A stretch of DNA of 64,000 nucleotides, taken from assembly GCA_014607495.2 (NCBI GenBank), contig CP053172.1:4664888-4728887 (forward strand), in the 5' to 3' direction. A program made the translations under genes and the position numbers. This document shows positions 55,501 through 59,427 of this stretch, in pieces. The notes beneath the pieces were generated by a model, which was not told where the DNA came from, ran no database searches, and was given only the letters and a program-made list of their open reading frames with translations. How positions within the stretch are numbered: position 1 is the first letter of the stretch; each line of letters starts with the position of its first letter. This DNA comes from Carposina sasakii (taxonomy: Eukaryota; Arthropoda; Insecta; Lepidoptera; Carposinidae).

Positions 55501-58448
55501 ATCAAAGTCAAGTGAATGCAGTGGAAATGAGAGCATTGAGAAGTATGTGTGGAGTCACTTTGAAAGATAGGATAAGAAATGAGGTGATCAGAAAGAAGTG
55601 TGGTATAAATGAGGACGTGGTGACGAAGATTGAGAAGGGTATGTTGAGGTGGTTTGGGCATGTGGAGAGGATGAGTGAAAGTAGACTGACAAAGAAAGTG
55701 TACAACGGAAGAGTGGATGGAAGGATTGGAAGGGGAAGACCTCGCCGGACTTTCACCGATCAAATCGGTGAAATTCTAAAGAAAGGTCAGGTCAAGAGTA
55801 CCCTAAACCGACGAGCGTGCATGAAAAATATCATGAAAGTAGATGAAGCGAAAGAGGCGTGTCAGGATCGTAGCAAATGGAGATCCGTGATCTCTGCCTA
55901 CCCCTCCGGGAAAGAGGCGTGATTATTATATATATATGTATGTATGTAAATAGTTATTGTTCGGCCCATGTATATATTCCAAAAATTGTGAGATTTCCAT
56001 ATCGCGTTCTTGAATTTGTATTGGACTGTCTTGCGTCCGATAGGTGGCTCCGCTAGATAGGTATGTATGTAAAGTTACATTAATATTATAATTTTTTACA
56101 TAAATCCATCTGAAATTAGGTTAACAAACATTTTTTTCAAAGATACCATGTCACAATGTTATAATGTTAGTTTTGTAGGTACATTTGTAATTTGAGCATC
56201 AAACAATACATTGCTTGCAATAAAATGACAGTATTTTTTCATATTTTATTTTTTGTCGTTTCCCAGGTTTGGTTCCATAAAAGAAAATGATAGTAACCTT
56301 ACAAAGAATACGAGGTATTAAAAAAACATTGTTGTCTTTTTAAACCCTGTATATACGTATGAATAGAATAGTTTTTTATTAGAAAATTACACATACACCG
56401 ACAGAAACAATATAGAACAAGACAAAAGAAATATGCTAGAAATAGTTACAGATCAAAAGAAGTAGGTAGACAGGTAGAAGCAGACATGAAAAGAAGAAAA
56501 CACTAAGAAGAATTGTGTGCCCTATTCGGAGCGCGTCAGTCACGTCCCGTGTACGTGCAACCGCCAAACGGGTGCCTTTTCAGCTGGATGCTGCTAAGAC
56601 AAGTTAGGCGTGACTACCTTGCAAGCAGCGCTGGTTTTCAAAAGGGACCAATGCATGTATGTTACCTGGTAGCCAGCCACCGGGCGGCCATCGTCCCGGC
56701 TCAGCACACAGGTCTGCGCGGGCAATTCTATCTCTATGCTAGCCGACTGCGCTGTACATAGCTCTGTCCAACTACCTTCTTGGTGTACTTGGAATCTGAA
56801 ACAATTACTATTTTTAGCCGACTGCTAAACCTCTAGAGTAGAGTTTCCCAATTTTTTTTTTCTCATAGCCCCCTTTCAAGTCACCCATCCCTGGGGATCC
56901 ACCTCGACCTAATTCCCCCAGCACCCTTCTGCCACCGAACGACCAGGGAAACGTCAAGGCGACACCGGTTCACAGTTGAAGTGCCGAAAACTCGTACTAA
57001 GCGTTTTGCTTCTACATTCATAGTGCGAACGGCCAAGCTGTGGAACTCCCTGCCTGAATCCCTGTTCCCCATGAACTATAATCTTGCGGTCTTCAAGTCG
57101 AGAGTGAACCGGTTTCTTTTTGGCAAGCGCGCTCCATCTTAGACTGTAACGGTGCTTATCATCAGGCACGTTGTGGTCAAGCGTAAGCCTATTTAATATT
57201 AAGAAAACCACTTTGGCATCCCCTGCTCTAGAGCCTAAACGGCTTGAAATTCTTATTTTTTACCAGCGGACTAGGAGGAGGAGAGATGTAGACCACAAAC
57301 TACCTGGATGACAAAGGTCCGGAAGGACATGCAAAGGCTTGGCCTAAAATATGACGATTTTTACCAGCGAAGTGAATGGCGCCGCATGATTAAGAAAGCC
57401 GACCCCGCGTAACGGGAAGAGGCGAGGCCAAAGAAGAAGTGGACGCCCGCGACTCCGTCCACGTGGACTACAGACAAAAAATGTCGAAATTATCCGGGAT
57501 AAAAACATTTTCCCGTGACAAACAGTAGCCTATATGTTAAGTGGGACCTGCCACAATATATTCCTGAAAACTGCATCGAAATCGGTTCAGCCGTTTCTGA
57601 TATTTGCGTGCACAAACGCACAGACAAACCGACAAACAGACAAAAATTGCAAAAATCATTATTTTGGGTACTATTGCGTTGATAAAGGTCTCCTATAATA
57701 TTTTTTCTCATATATCTTCCATGTATAAACAGCGATCCGTTACATTTTTATTATACAACGTGTGGGTGACAACCAGGCAAATACTAAATGCTGAACAAGT
57801 ACCATTAGGTTCAGTTATACGACAATGTTATTACTCGCAGGATATGTATTTTAAGAATAGAATAGATTTTTATTTGAAAATTACACATACACGGACAGAA
57901 GTAACATAGAAAAGGACAATAGAAATAGGGTAGAAATACAGATCCAAAGAAGTAAGTAGACAGGTAGAAGTAACATGAAACGAAGAACAGTAAGTAGAAC
58001 TGTGTGCCCTATTTGGAGCCCGTCAGTCCCGTGTACGTGCAACCGCCAAACGGGTCCCTTTTCAGCTGGATGCTGCTAAGACAAGTTAGGCGTGCCTAGC
58101 TTGAAATCAGCGCTGGTTTATTTTTGATTTGATTATCAGTAATCTTTGCTCTCCGCGCCAATTGTGTCGGGCGATCATGTGACCAAAGGCCTACGATAAC
58201 AATAACGGTCAAAGATAACGGTCTACTTACCTAATCCCGCCTTCAGTATCTCCAAGCAACGAATCAGCGGGCGCCGGAGACAACTTCACAATCAGCAGCG
58301 TGACTCCCTGAGCGACCGGAGTAGCCTGAGCGACCGGAGTCGCCTGAGCGACCGGAGTCGCCTGGCTGACTAGCGACAGACCCGTCTGCCATAAACGCCA
58401 TGCCCAGGGTAAAGCCAGGGCTTGGGTTACTTCCGCGCACGATTGTAA
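25378..58448 (-). CDS. Lrrk: Lrrk, C-terminal 22 exons (COR end, kinase, WD40)
   Basis: Twenty-two exons with GT-AG borders and matching phases give 967 residues plus stop, in order: C-terminal COR domain (about residues 1-250), a linker ending [10 protein letters not shown], a kinase domain (about 300-620) and a WD40-like C-terminus. The kinase has the glycine loop [14 protein letters not shown] lysine, YRDLK/SENVLVW catalytic loop, DYG (the LRRK form of DFG), FMAPEIM, and [13 protein letters not shown]. The DYG and YRD variants are those of the LRRK family. Lrrk is a large cytosolic/membrane-associated GTPase-kinase linked to endolysosomal and Golgi traffic. The N-terminal repeats and Roc GTPase would lie beyond 58448. 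Introns are full of transposons. The final exon is uncertain (see its entry). Confidence 0.93.
25558..26039. mobile_element. hAT-type MITE, copy 3, at the last Lrrk splice site
   Basis: Ends CACTGGCGGCTCGT and GGAGCCGCCAGTG with exact 8-bp duplication CTAGCTAG (25550-25557 and 26040-26047). It lies in the last Lrrk intron, directly against the terminal exon. Confidence 0.92.
26097..26161 (-). CDS. Lrrk: Lrrk exon 21
   Basis: Acceptor atattttcag, phase 0 to 2. It encodes [17 protein letters not shown], like the YCLxW strand near the LRRK C-terminus. The donor (gttacc) is weak. If it is not used, translation runs to TAA at 26084-26086 and ends QHWLPD. Confidence 0.72.
26310..26420 (+). repeat. 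interspersed repeat copy
   Basis: Matches 20470-20620 ('catcagctgcatctccttcc', 'gcgataagctagcaacctgc'). Confidence 0.55.
26421..26611. repeat. MITE with CCCCCTTATTACCTAA ends
   Basis: Longer relative of 24121-24286, ending 'ttttacgtaatcagggggcc'. Confidence 0.65.
26763..26997 (-). repeat. SINE-2, full length
   Basis: Minus strand: head gacggccgattggtctagta, B box GGTTCGAATCC, tail with 'gtttccgagtcatggatgtt', ending in ATT repeats. It interrupts a diverged family C element (26650-27115). Confidence 0.82.
27170..27335 (+). repeat. interspersed repeat 'cccttaccacgtgggactta'
   Basis: The same repeat lies at 53875-53935 plus 54240-54325, where a TTAA-flanked MITE splits it. Confidence 0.5.
27346..27453 (-). 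CDS. Lrrk: Lrrk exon 20
   Basis: 36 codons, phase 0 to 0; acceptor ccctacag, donor gtgcgt. Encodes [19 protein letters not shown] then [13 protein letters not shown], part of the C-terminal beta-propeller. Confidence 0.88.
27598..27926 (+). repeat. MITE family A, 5' truncated
   Basis: Starts at the tcctcatcatcacgatcatt core and runs to AAAAAACACCCTGTA. Confidence 0.7.
28335..28426 (-). CDS. Lrrk: Lrrk exon 19
   Basis: Phase 1 to 0; donor gtgagt. Encodes [18 protein letters not shown], a typical WD-repeat strand pair. Confidence 0.88.
28551..28628 (-). repeat. SINE-2 tail fragment
   Basis: Tail words 'ttaagatctctaaggtgtct' and 'agtactaagcaacagtatac' only. Confidence 0.5.
28627..28892. repeat. 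MITE family C
   Basis: Full palindrome from TACAGGGTGTAACAGAAAGG to TTTTTGTTACACCCTGTA, abutting the next family A copy. Confidence 0.8.
28893..29042 (+). repeat. MITE family A, 5' part
   Basis: Matches the first 150 bp of the family and breaks off at 'actgcgtttttcta', where the GC-rich unit below begins. Confidence 0.7.
29045..29370 (-). repeat. GC-rich SINE-like unit
   Basis: The minus strand begins 'gatcacgtggtgacgcagtg' and 'gtcagtaccgacgcgtgcgc', resembling a tRNA-derived SINE A-box region. The words 'gcgtacccggctgcgt' occur twice (29070 and 29231). Its class is inferred, not proven. Confidence 0.45.
29398..29695 (-). mobile_element. Helitron family 2, inverted
   Basis: Begins agtggacgcccgcgactccg (inverse of the 3' tail) and contains 'atcggttcagccgtttctga'. 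Confidence 0.7.
29990..30112 (+). repeat. LINE/SINE 3'-end repeat
   Basis: 'gagggtcttggtgttttgta' to 'caccatgtggtcctatcggc', a copy of the 22073 and 50188 units. Confidence 0.6.
30200..30735. other. intron, nothing recognised
   Basis: Lrrk intron without supported features apart from a short repeat near 30125-30230 ('gtgtgtatgaccacattatc'). Confidence 0.35.
30802..30941 (-). CDS. Lrrk: Lrrk exon 18
   Basis: Phase 2 to 1; acceptor ttcatttag, donor gttagt. Encodes [19 protein letters not shown] and on to VFTAHG, an Ala-rich WD blade. The exon is much more GC-rich than its introns. Confidence 0.88.
31029..31421 (+). repeat. MITE family A with SINE-1 inside
   Basis: Family A core interrupted at 31222-31303 by an inverted SINE-1. 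The host sequence actataaatttc is present on both sides as target duplication. Confidence 0.8.
31222..31303 (-). repeat. SINE-1, 5'-truncated, inverted
   Basis: Minus strand B box gGGTTCGATTCCcacc and tail 'ttttttccatttctttatta'. Flanked by the actataaatttc duplication. Confidence 0.8.
31430..31570 (-). repeat. RTE-tailed SINE fragment
   Basis: Inverted 3' part: 'ctgctagacgtaggcctccc' onward. Confidence 0.55.
31940..32016 (-). repeat. SINE-2 head fragment
   Basis: 'tgtttgcacctaccgagatt' and 'gggtcactaccaactgcacc', close to the donor of exon 17. Confidence 0.5.
32027..32137 (-). CDS. Lrrk: Lrrk exon 17
   Basis: Phase 2 to 2; acceptor gtttctag, donor gtaagt. Encodes [19 protein letters not shown] and on to [10 protein letters not shown]. 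Confidence 0.88.
32155..32403. repeat. palindromic MITE 17 bp from a splice site
   Basis: Ends ataaggtattttcaaaatta and its complement at 32384-32403; inner arms 'gctgttccatacaatctaga' are also inverted. A diverged relative lies at 48958-49065, likewise next to a Lrrk exon. Confidence 0.72.
32403..32770. repeat. MITE family B
   Basis: Full-length copy abutting the palindrome above. Confidence 0.75.
32930..33130 (-). repeat. 'gatttaggtggatcgcg' repeat, partial and inverted
   Basis: Matches 21165-21475 and 40808-41105 in inverse orientation (agagattccgcgcggaagaa). Confidence 0.55.
33131..33585. other. intron, nothing recognised
   Basis: Small frames here (for example 33259-33441) have no domain or codon evidence. 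Confidence 0.35.
33590..33935. repeat. inverted-arm MITE
   Basis: Left arm 'gcctgcaccggtataatgaa' with 'gagcgagatgtctcac' is matched by the inverted right arm 33838-33930. The right arm ends about 15 bp from the donor of exon 16. Confidence 0.65.
33949..34074 (-). CDS. Lrrk: Lrrk exon 16
   Basis: Phase 2 to 2; acceptor atctcccag, donor gtaata. Encodes [19 protein letters not shown] and on to LALKNG. Confidence 0.88.
34209..34477. repeat. minisatellite, about ten units
   Basis: Imperfect tandem array with core gaggtgagcgaggacagtaa, units of about 22 to 34 bp including compound units with an added 'aagtgagc'. It lies in a Lrrk intron, in the 91 bp upstream side of exon 15. Confidence 0.85.
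34565..34655 (-). CDS. Lrrk: Lrrk exon 15
   Basis: Acceptor caatccag chosen because only it gives phase 1 in; the frame reads [20 protein letters not shown] then SAGCVTAYW. Phase out 2, donor gtgagt. Confidence 0.87.
34810..35205. repeat. MITE family B
   Basis: Full-length, right end mutated (TTTTTACACACAGTA). Confidence 0.72.
35233..35400 (-). repeat. SINE-2, internally shortened
   Basis: Minus strand B box GGTTCGAATCCcc and tail words 'aacacattaacctagtccca'. Confidence 0.65.
35430..35815. repeat. four dispersed 'cagcgccatctacattc' units with an insertion
   Basis: Units start near 35438, 35499, 35560 and 35788, each continuing toward a 'cccccxgaacctc' phrase. The third is broken by the interspersed repeat 35566-35737 (gtgggggtggtgaaaagaga ... 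gatgactccgctacat). That repeat has other copies at 44349, 44906, 47955, 53096, 54326 and 55951. Confidence 0.65.
35826..35936 (-). CDS. Lrrk: Lrrk exon 14
   Basis: Phase 1 to 1; acceptor tatctgcag, donor gtgagt. Encodes [19 protein letters not shown] and on to SLYTMRARA, the first clear propeller blade after the kinase. Confidence 0.88.
36187..36420 (+). pseudogene. RTE retrotransposon 3' end
   Basis: Very close to the end of the 18676-20173 RTE ([17 protein letters not shown] region) with at least one stop, then the same (TGA)n tail. Confidence 0.85.
36866..37046 (-). CDS. Lrrk: Lrrk exon 13 (kinase C-lobe end)
   Basis: Phase 0 to 1; acceptor tcctacag, donor gtatgt. Encodes [19 protein letters not shown], the CW...RPSA end of the kinase domain, then the start of the propeller linker. 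Confidence 0.9.
37125..37345 (+). repeat. 'agggcccggtggtgggcgc' repeat
   Basis: 'ccacgggtgttggcgaaaca' to 'gtatagggcccggtggcggg'. Related copies are at 38669-39382 (foldback), 42235-42475, 50929-51187 and 52625-52775. Confidence 0.6.
37971..38225 (+). repeat. repeat paired with an inverted copy at 48668-48932
   Basis: 'cgaagaagcattgtttgtaa' through 'gcgaaatcagcttctttagg' to 'gaaaactctttaggaactat' has a long inverted counterpart 10.5 kb away, in another intron of the same gene. Confidence 0.7.
38402..38507. repeat. 'gggttcccaaactt' repeat
   Basis: gggttcccaaactttcattt at the left and ccactttgggaaccactggt at the right, about 106 bp. Confidence 0.65.
38669..39382. repeat. foldback element with arms of about 160-195 bp
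   Basis: Left arm from CACTATGGGTGCGCCCACC and right arm ending GGTGGGCGCACCCATAGTG are near-perfect complements (38669-38830 and 39225-39382). The CACTATG terminus recalls Transib, but the flanks (acttc, aatgt) do not match as a 5-bp duplication. Right-flank sequence is shared with other copies, so the true end may be further out. Confidence 0.65.
39846..39962 (+). repeat. SINE-1
   Basis: gacccggtggctcagtggtg head, perfect B box GGTTCGATTCC, tail 'ttttttccatttctttatta'. The tRNA-like arms are imperfect and the tail is SINE-1, so it is not called a tRNA gene. Confidence 0.82.
40020..40142 (-). CDS. Lrrk: Lrrk exon 12 (kinase C-lobe)
   Basis: 41 codons, phase 0 to 0; acceptor tctctaag, donor gtaagt. 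Encodes [20 protein letters not shown] and on to [11 protein letters not shown] of VDVFSFG is the conserved F-helix aspartate. Confidence 0.92.
40285..40748. repeat. MITE family C, interrupted
   Basis: Outer family C parts surround an unrelated segment of about 260 bp (about 40350-40610). Confidence 0.5.
40808..41105 (+). repeat. 'gatttaggtggatcgcg' repeat
   Basis: Second full copy of the 21165-21475 repeat, with 'ccgcgcggaatttatcgtag' and 'cagtaccgcggtggttgg'. Confidence 0.65.
41110..41212 (+). repeat. RTE-tailed SINE, 3' part
   Basis: Ends 'gtccagcagtggactgcaat' 'aggctga', just beside the donor of exon 11. Confidence 0.65.
41221..41330 (-). CDS. Lrrk: Lrrk exon 11 (activation segment)
   Basis: Phase 1 to 0; acceptor tcattcgcag, donor gtatgt. 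Encodes [20 protein letters not shown] then [17 protein letters not shown]. It carries the activation loop and APE motif, continuing DYG of the previous exon. Confidence 0.93.
41548..41652 (+). repeat. LINE 3' UTR fragment
   Basis: 'tttgtatgcccactgggcgg' to 'ctgtgatccacaaataaata', also found at 52880-52992. Confidence 0.55.
41742..42105 (+). repeat. SINE-3
   Basis: Plus-oriented copy; the first 35 bp of its head are duplicated in inverse orientation at its start. Confidence 0.72.
42115..42475 (+). repeat. palindrome plus 'cggtggtgggcgc' repeat
   Basis: 42115-42250 is a near-perfect hairpin (arms 'ccactaattattatg...' and 'ctaaaacccaacacattac', inverted). It continues into 'ccacggttgttggcgaaaca' and the shared GC-rich end. 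Confidence 0.65.
42781..42883 (-). CDS. Lrrk: Lrrk exon 10 (catalytic loop)
   Basis: Phase 0 to 1; acceptor gtctctag, donor gtaagc. Encodes [20 protein letters not shown] and on to HIKLGDY. The Asn of SENV and the Asp of DYG are both present. Confidence 0.92.
43048..43226. repeat. 'gggttcccaaactt' repeat
   Basis: Left 'aggttcccaaactttatttc', right 'ccactttgggaaccgctgat'. Confidence 0.6.
43330..43500 (+). repeat. RTE-tailed SINE, diverged
   Basis: 'taccaccctatgtttgctcg' and 'ggtcaccaacccgcctgccc'. Confidence 0.55.
43526..44338 (-). mobile_element. Helitron with helicase remnant
   Basis: On the minus strand it begins TCTATACTATATATAATAAT and continues 'ctgaagagtttgtttgtttg', a standard Lepidoptera Helitron start, and ends gcggacgaagtcgcgagcaa. 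It keeps the last part of the Rep/helicase gene, so it is an internally deleted autonomous element. Confidence 0.85.
43576..43875 (-). pseudogene. Helitron helicase, C-terminal remnant
   Basis: Minus-strand frame to TAA (43576-43578): [19 protein letters not shown], then [20 protein letters not shown], then [20 protein letters not shown] and [10 protein letters not shown] are the last helicase motifs of PIF1-like Helitron proteins. An upstream piece of about 85-110 bp ([20 protein letters not shown]) is repeated at 43921-44010. Confidence 0.88.
44349..44531 (+). repeat. 'gtgggggtggtgaaaag' repeat
   Basis: Runs from gtgggggtggtgaaaagtga to 'agatggctccgctacat'. Class unknown. A second, nearby copy is at 44906-45047. 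Confidence 0.6.
44540..44800 (-). pseudogene. LINE ORF2 C-terminal fragment
   Basis: Minus strand reads [20 protein letters not shown] then ETPHHVI, the cysteine-containing C-terminus of R1/Jockey-type LINE proteins, followed by stops. Confidence 0.65.
45086..45226 (-). CDS. Lrrk: Lrrk exon 9 (kinase, YRDLK)
   Basis: 47 codons, phase 0 to 0; acceptor taacacag, donor gtacgt. Encodes [20 protein letters not shown] plus K, the E helix and catalytic Asp; Y replaces H of HRD as in other LRRK proteins. Confidence 0.93.
45250..45500 (-). mobile_element. Helitron family 2, inverted
   Basis: agtgaacgccagcgactctg (inverse tail) and 'atcggttcagccgtttctga'. It begins about 24 bp upstream of the exon 9 acceptor. 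Confidence 0.7.
45527..45708 (+). mobile_element. Helitron-like fragment
   Basis: 'attctcgtgttacaatgtta' to 'cacgcgggcggagccgctgg', another common lepidopteran non-autonomous type. Confidence 0.55.
45905..46072 (-). CDS. Lrrk: Lrrk exon 8 (kinase N-lobe, C-helix)
   Basis: 56 codons, phase 0 to 0; acceptor gttcccccag, donor gttagt. Encodes [20 protein letters not shown], with the C-helix glutamate in LRQEL. Confidence 0.92.
46143..46490 (-). repeat. SINE-3
   Basis: Inverted copy with complete head (B box agTTCGATCCcag on the minus strand). Confidence 0.78.
46690..46805 (-). mobile_element. Helitron remnant
   Basis: Both ends of a Helitron with the centre deleted: 'ctagcggccgccaacgacat' and 'aacaaactcttaagctataa'. 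Confidence 0.45.
46836..47030 (-). CDS. Lrrk: Lrrk exon 7 (kinase N-terminus)
   Basis: 65 codons, phase 0 to 0; acceptor tcttttacag, donor gtgagt. Encodes [19 protein letters not shown], then the glycine loop [11 protein letters not shown] and VALKAV with the ATP-binding lysine. Very GC-rich. Confidence 0.93.
47240..47755 (+). pseudogene. RTE retrotransposon 3' fragment
   Basis: Frame from about 47275: [20 protein letters not shown] through [20 protein letters not shown] to [13 protein letters not shown], with a frame change near 47280, then a (GAC)n tail. A different RTE subfamily from 18676. Confidence 0.88.
48328..48535. other. unexplained GC-rich island with open frames on both strands
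   Basis: A sharply bounded GC-rich block in an AT-rich Lrrk intron. Plus frames are open from 48331 and 48335; the minus strand is open with [19 protein letters not shown]. It is not needed for Lrrk: exons 6 and 7 join smoothly without it, as in known LRRK proteins. No domain was recognised. Confidence 0.35.
48668..48932 (-). repeat. inverted partner of 37971-38225
   Basis: 'aaacctaaagaagctgattt' and 'caatgcttcttcgaaagtaa' mirror the other copy. Confidence 0.7.
48958..49065. repeat. short palindromic MITE
   Basis: Ends taaggtctacttaaaaatag and its rough complement. It ends about 20 bp from the donor of exon 6. Confidence 0.55.
49085..49251 (-). CDS. Lrrk: Lrrk exon 6
   Basis: Phase 1 to 0; acceptor ttccccgcag, donor gtgaga. 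Encodes [20 protein letters not shown] and ends [12 protein letters not shown], which matches the EDLAPDL stretch just before the kinase in LRRK2. Confidence 0.9.
49289..49552. repeat. MITE family C
   Basis: Full-length palindrome with TACAGGGTGTAACAAAAAGG at the left. Confidence 0.78.
49978..50068 (-). CDS. Lrrk: Lrrk exon 5
   Basis: Phase 0 to 1; donor gttagt. A charged linker, [19 protein letters not shown] then SGVDAESA, probably a surface loop. Confidence 0.8.
50188..50370 (+). repeat. LINE/SINE 3'-end repeat with TATATATGTATG tail
   Basis: Ends 'ctctgcctaccccgtaaggg' then 'ataaaggcgtaattaatata', closely like the tail of the LINE at 54948-55948. Confidence 0.65.
50365..50618. repeat. 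MITE family C
   Basis: Right end TTTTTGTTACACCCTGTA; left end joined directly to the repeat above. Confidence 0.72.
50737..50915 (+). repeat. MITE family A, diverged 5' half
   Basis: TACAGGGTGATTTTTCGTC start, many changes later. Confidence 0.55.
50929..51187. repeat. shortened foldback element
   Basis: Left arm as in 38669-39382 and a truncated right arm from 51112; the loop is mostly lost. Confidence 0.6.
51277..51437 (-). CDS. Lrrk: Lrrk exon 4
   Basis: Phase 1 to 0; acceptor ttgtcgtcag, donor gtgagt. Encodes [19 protein letters not shown]; the CPxC resembles the LRRK C-terminal COR region. RLPDRLPD is a short internal repeat. Confidence 0.87.
51615..52475. repeat. 'gccgacaagtgcgagt...acggaaccctaaa' repeat split by SINE-2
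   Basis: Starts aaaagccgacaagtgcgagt and ends gtacggaaccctaaaaa, an element abundant in Lepidoptera. The SINE-2 at 51840-52068 sits inside it. Confidence 0.6.
51840..52068 (+). repeat. SINE-2, full length
   Basis: Head gacggccgattggtgtagta, B box GGTTCGAATCC, tail 'tgtttccgagtcatggatgt', ending in (ATT)n. It is the best copy in the window. Confidence 0.87.
52500..52780. repeat. mixed MITE and foldback fragments
   Basis: 52500-52620 ends 'gcttttacgtaatcaagggg' (CCCCTTATTACC type). 52625-52780 is a piece of the 38669 foldback family. Confidence 0.5.
52880..52992 (+). repeat. LINE 3' UTR fragment
   Basis: 'aatttgtatgcccactgggc' to 'cctgtgatccacaaataaac', as at 41548. Confidence 0.55.
53096..53214 (+). 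repeat. 'gtgggggtggtgaaaag' repeat
   Basis: 'gtggtgaaaagggaagagct' to 'gtggctccgctacag'. Confidence 0.55.
53422..53521 (-). CDS. Lrrk: Lrrk exon 3 (COR)
   Basis: Phase 0 to 1; acceptor ccatttcag, donor gtaagt. Encodes [17 protein letters not shown], matching the HIDSLMEEWFPGL position of the LRRK2 COR domain. Confidence 0.9.
53680..53792 (+). repeat. SINE-1
   Basis: gacccgatagctcagtttgt head and 'tttttcattttcttattaat' tail. Confidence 0.78.
53993..54228. mobile_element. TTAA-flanked MITE (piggyBac-like)
   Basis: Inverted ends CACGTTGACGGACAG and CTGTCCGTCAACGTG are flanked by TTAA on both sides (53989-53992 and 54229-54232). It is 236 bp, non-coding, and lies inside a split copy of the 27170 repeat (53875-54325). 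Confidence 0.85.
54372..54484 (-). repeat. SINE-1, inverted
   Basis: Minus strand: tgacccggtagctcagttgg head, 'gtcgtgagttcaaatctcac' B-box region and the standard tail. Confidence 0.8.
54948..55922 (+). pseudogene. LINE reverse transcriptase fragment, frameshifted
   Basis: The first frame (to 55399) reads [20 protein letters not shown], then the catalytic [18 protein letters not shown], then [17 protein letters not shown] frame change near 55375-55399 leads to the second frame (to 55922): [45 protein letters not shown] and the end [12 protein letters not shown]. The RNGR...RPRRTF stretch is typical of the C-terminus of this LINE group. Confidence 0.88.
54948..55948 (+). mobile_element. 5'-truncated LINE with TATATGTATG tail
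   Basis: Non-LTR reverse transcriptase from just before the catalytic motif to the 3' end, followed by (TA)n/(TATG)n. The truncated start and a frameshift make it dead. Confidence 0.87.
56073..56353 (-). repeat. MITE family B, partial
   Basis: Lacks the left third; right end TTTTTAAACCCTGTA. Confidence 0.65.
56355..56638 (-). repeat. repeat K, copy 1
   Basis: 'gtgcaaccgccaaacgggtg' and 'ttttcagctggatgctgcta'. The second copy at 57850-58117 flanks exon 2 on the other side. The right edge lies about 28 bp from the exon 2 donor. Confidence 0.65.
56666..56795 (-). CDS. Lrrk: Lrrk exon 2 (COR)
   Basis: Phase 2 to 0; acceptor attgtttcag, donor gtaaca. Encodes [18 protein letters not shown] and on to [14 protein letters not shown]. 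Confidence 0.87.
56925..57175 (+). pseudogene. LINE ORF2 C-terminus fragment
   Basis: Reads [20 protein letters not shown] then [20 protein letters not shown] and a stop, then 3' UTR ('atcatcaggcacg'). It has inserted into a copy of the 'gggttcccaaactt' repeat (ends at about 56845 and 57230). Confidence 0.75.
57262..57440 (+). pseudogene. LINE 3' end, second type
   Basis: Frame [19 protein letters not shown] then [15 protein letters not shown] and stop, followed by 'ggccaaagaagaag'. Typical RTE/Jockey 3' terminus. Confidence 0.7.
57439..57757 (-). mobile_element. Helitron family 2, inverted
   Basis: gtggacgcccgcgactccgt at the left and 'ccatgtataaacagcgatcc' toward the right. Confidence 0.72.
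57758..58195. repeat. MITE family D split by repeat K
   Basis: Family D parts 57758-57850 and 58118-58195 flank repeat K (57850-58117). Confidence 0.65.
58231..58448 (-). CDS. Lrrk: Lrrk exon 1 in window (COR)
   Basis: Acceptor tctgacgtcacgcag, phase 0 to 2, donor gtaagt. Encodes [20 protein letters not shown] then QTGLSLV, a hexapeptide repeat ATPVAQ three times (54 bp as 18-bp units), then GVTLLIVKL. It resembles the C-terminal COR subdomain. The frame is blocked upstream by TAA, so earlier exons must exist. Confidence 0.85.
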
Positions 58449-58660
58449 CTGCGTGACGTCAGAACGTGTCAAATAAGTTTATAGAGGGCAGATGAGTGGA
58501 GTCAGTCAATGGAAGGAATGGAAGGAACAGTCAATGTTTCTTTTTTAAATCTGTCTATTTAGATTTGATAATAAAATAAATTTCGTTACAAAACATGAGG
58601 AATTAATATTTATTTTTCTTTATATAACTACCAACACGCCCCGGTGTCCTATACTACGTA

Positions 58661-58963
58661 TACAGGGTGTAACGAAAAGGGTATGTTAAGCGAAAAGCTA
58701 TCTTAACAGCCCACTCAAAACCCAACCTACCTACAAAAATTCAGACTCGAAATCACATATTTACTTTTCCAGATAGTATGGAGAATTCCTAAACAACTCA
58801 GGAATGTTCATACAATCTTGGAAAATAAACATGGGATTTCGAGTCTCAAATCTTGGAAAATAAACATGGGATTTCGAGTCTCAAATTTTGGAAATAGGTT
58901 CTCTATAGTGGACTATTTACATAGCTTTTCGCTTAACATACCCTTTCCGTTACACCCTATATA
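58661..58963. repeat. MITE family C with internal duplication
   Basis: Standard ends, with a roughly 32-bp segment (cttggaaaataaacatggga) present twice in the right half. Confidence 0.75.
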
Positions 58964-58989
58964 AAACTTAAACGTTCCATTTGAATCAC

Positions 58990-59427
58990 TGTACGATATT
59001 ACACCGGGTCCAGCGACTTACCCTTCAACCTATGGAACCACGCATGAGGATGGCGACGCTCAGAGGTGTTAGAGCGGTCGGCAATACTCGGCACAGGTAC
59101 CAAGAAGATATTTCAGTTCACAAATCACACACTTATCCACCGGTATCACTAGTTCGAAGTCCAGGAGGAGAGAGATGCCTCGAAATATGTGTACGGGCAA
59201 TGACCGCACAGGCTTTTAGTATGCGTCAGCACATAGCGCGCAATAAATACTATTGTTTTCTTATATTTTTATGCATTCTTTTACATCGAATAGATCAGCA
59301 TCCAACTTTCACTATAAGTTGTAACTATAACTAAATATATAACGTTTTTACTTAAACGTCCTTTCAACTATTACTACCAACAACAAGTCAACAAATATTA
59401 AGTGTACAGGCCTTACAAACCCGTACA
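58990..59427 (+). repeat. BEL/Pao 5' LTR
   Basis: 438 bp bounded by TGTACGATATTACACC and ACAAACCCGTACA (short inverted TGTAC/GTACA). An AATAAA lies at about 59240, a likely R-region poly(A) signal. The end is set by the PBS-like sequence that follows. It cannot be compared with a 3' LTR here. Confidence 0.8.
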
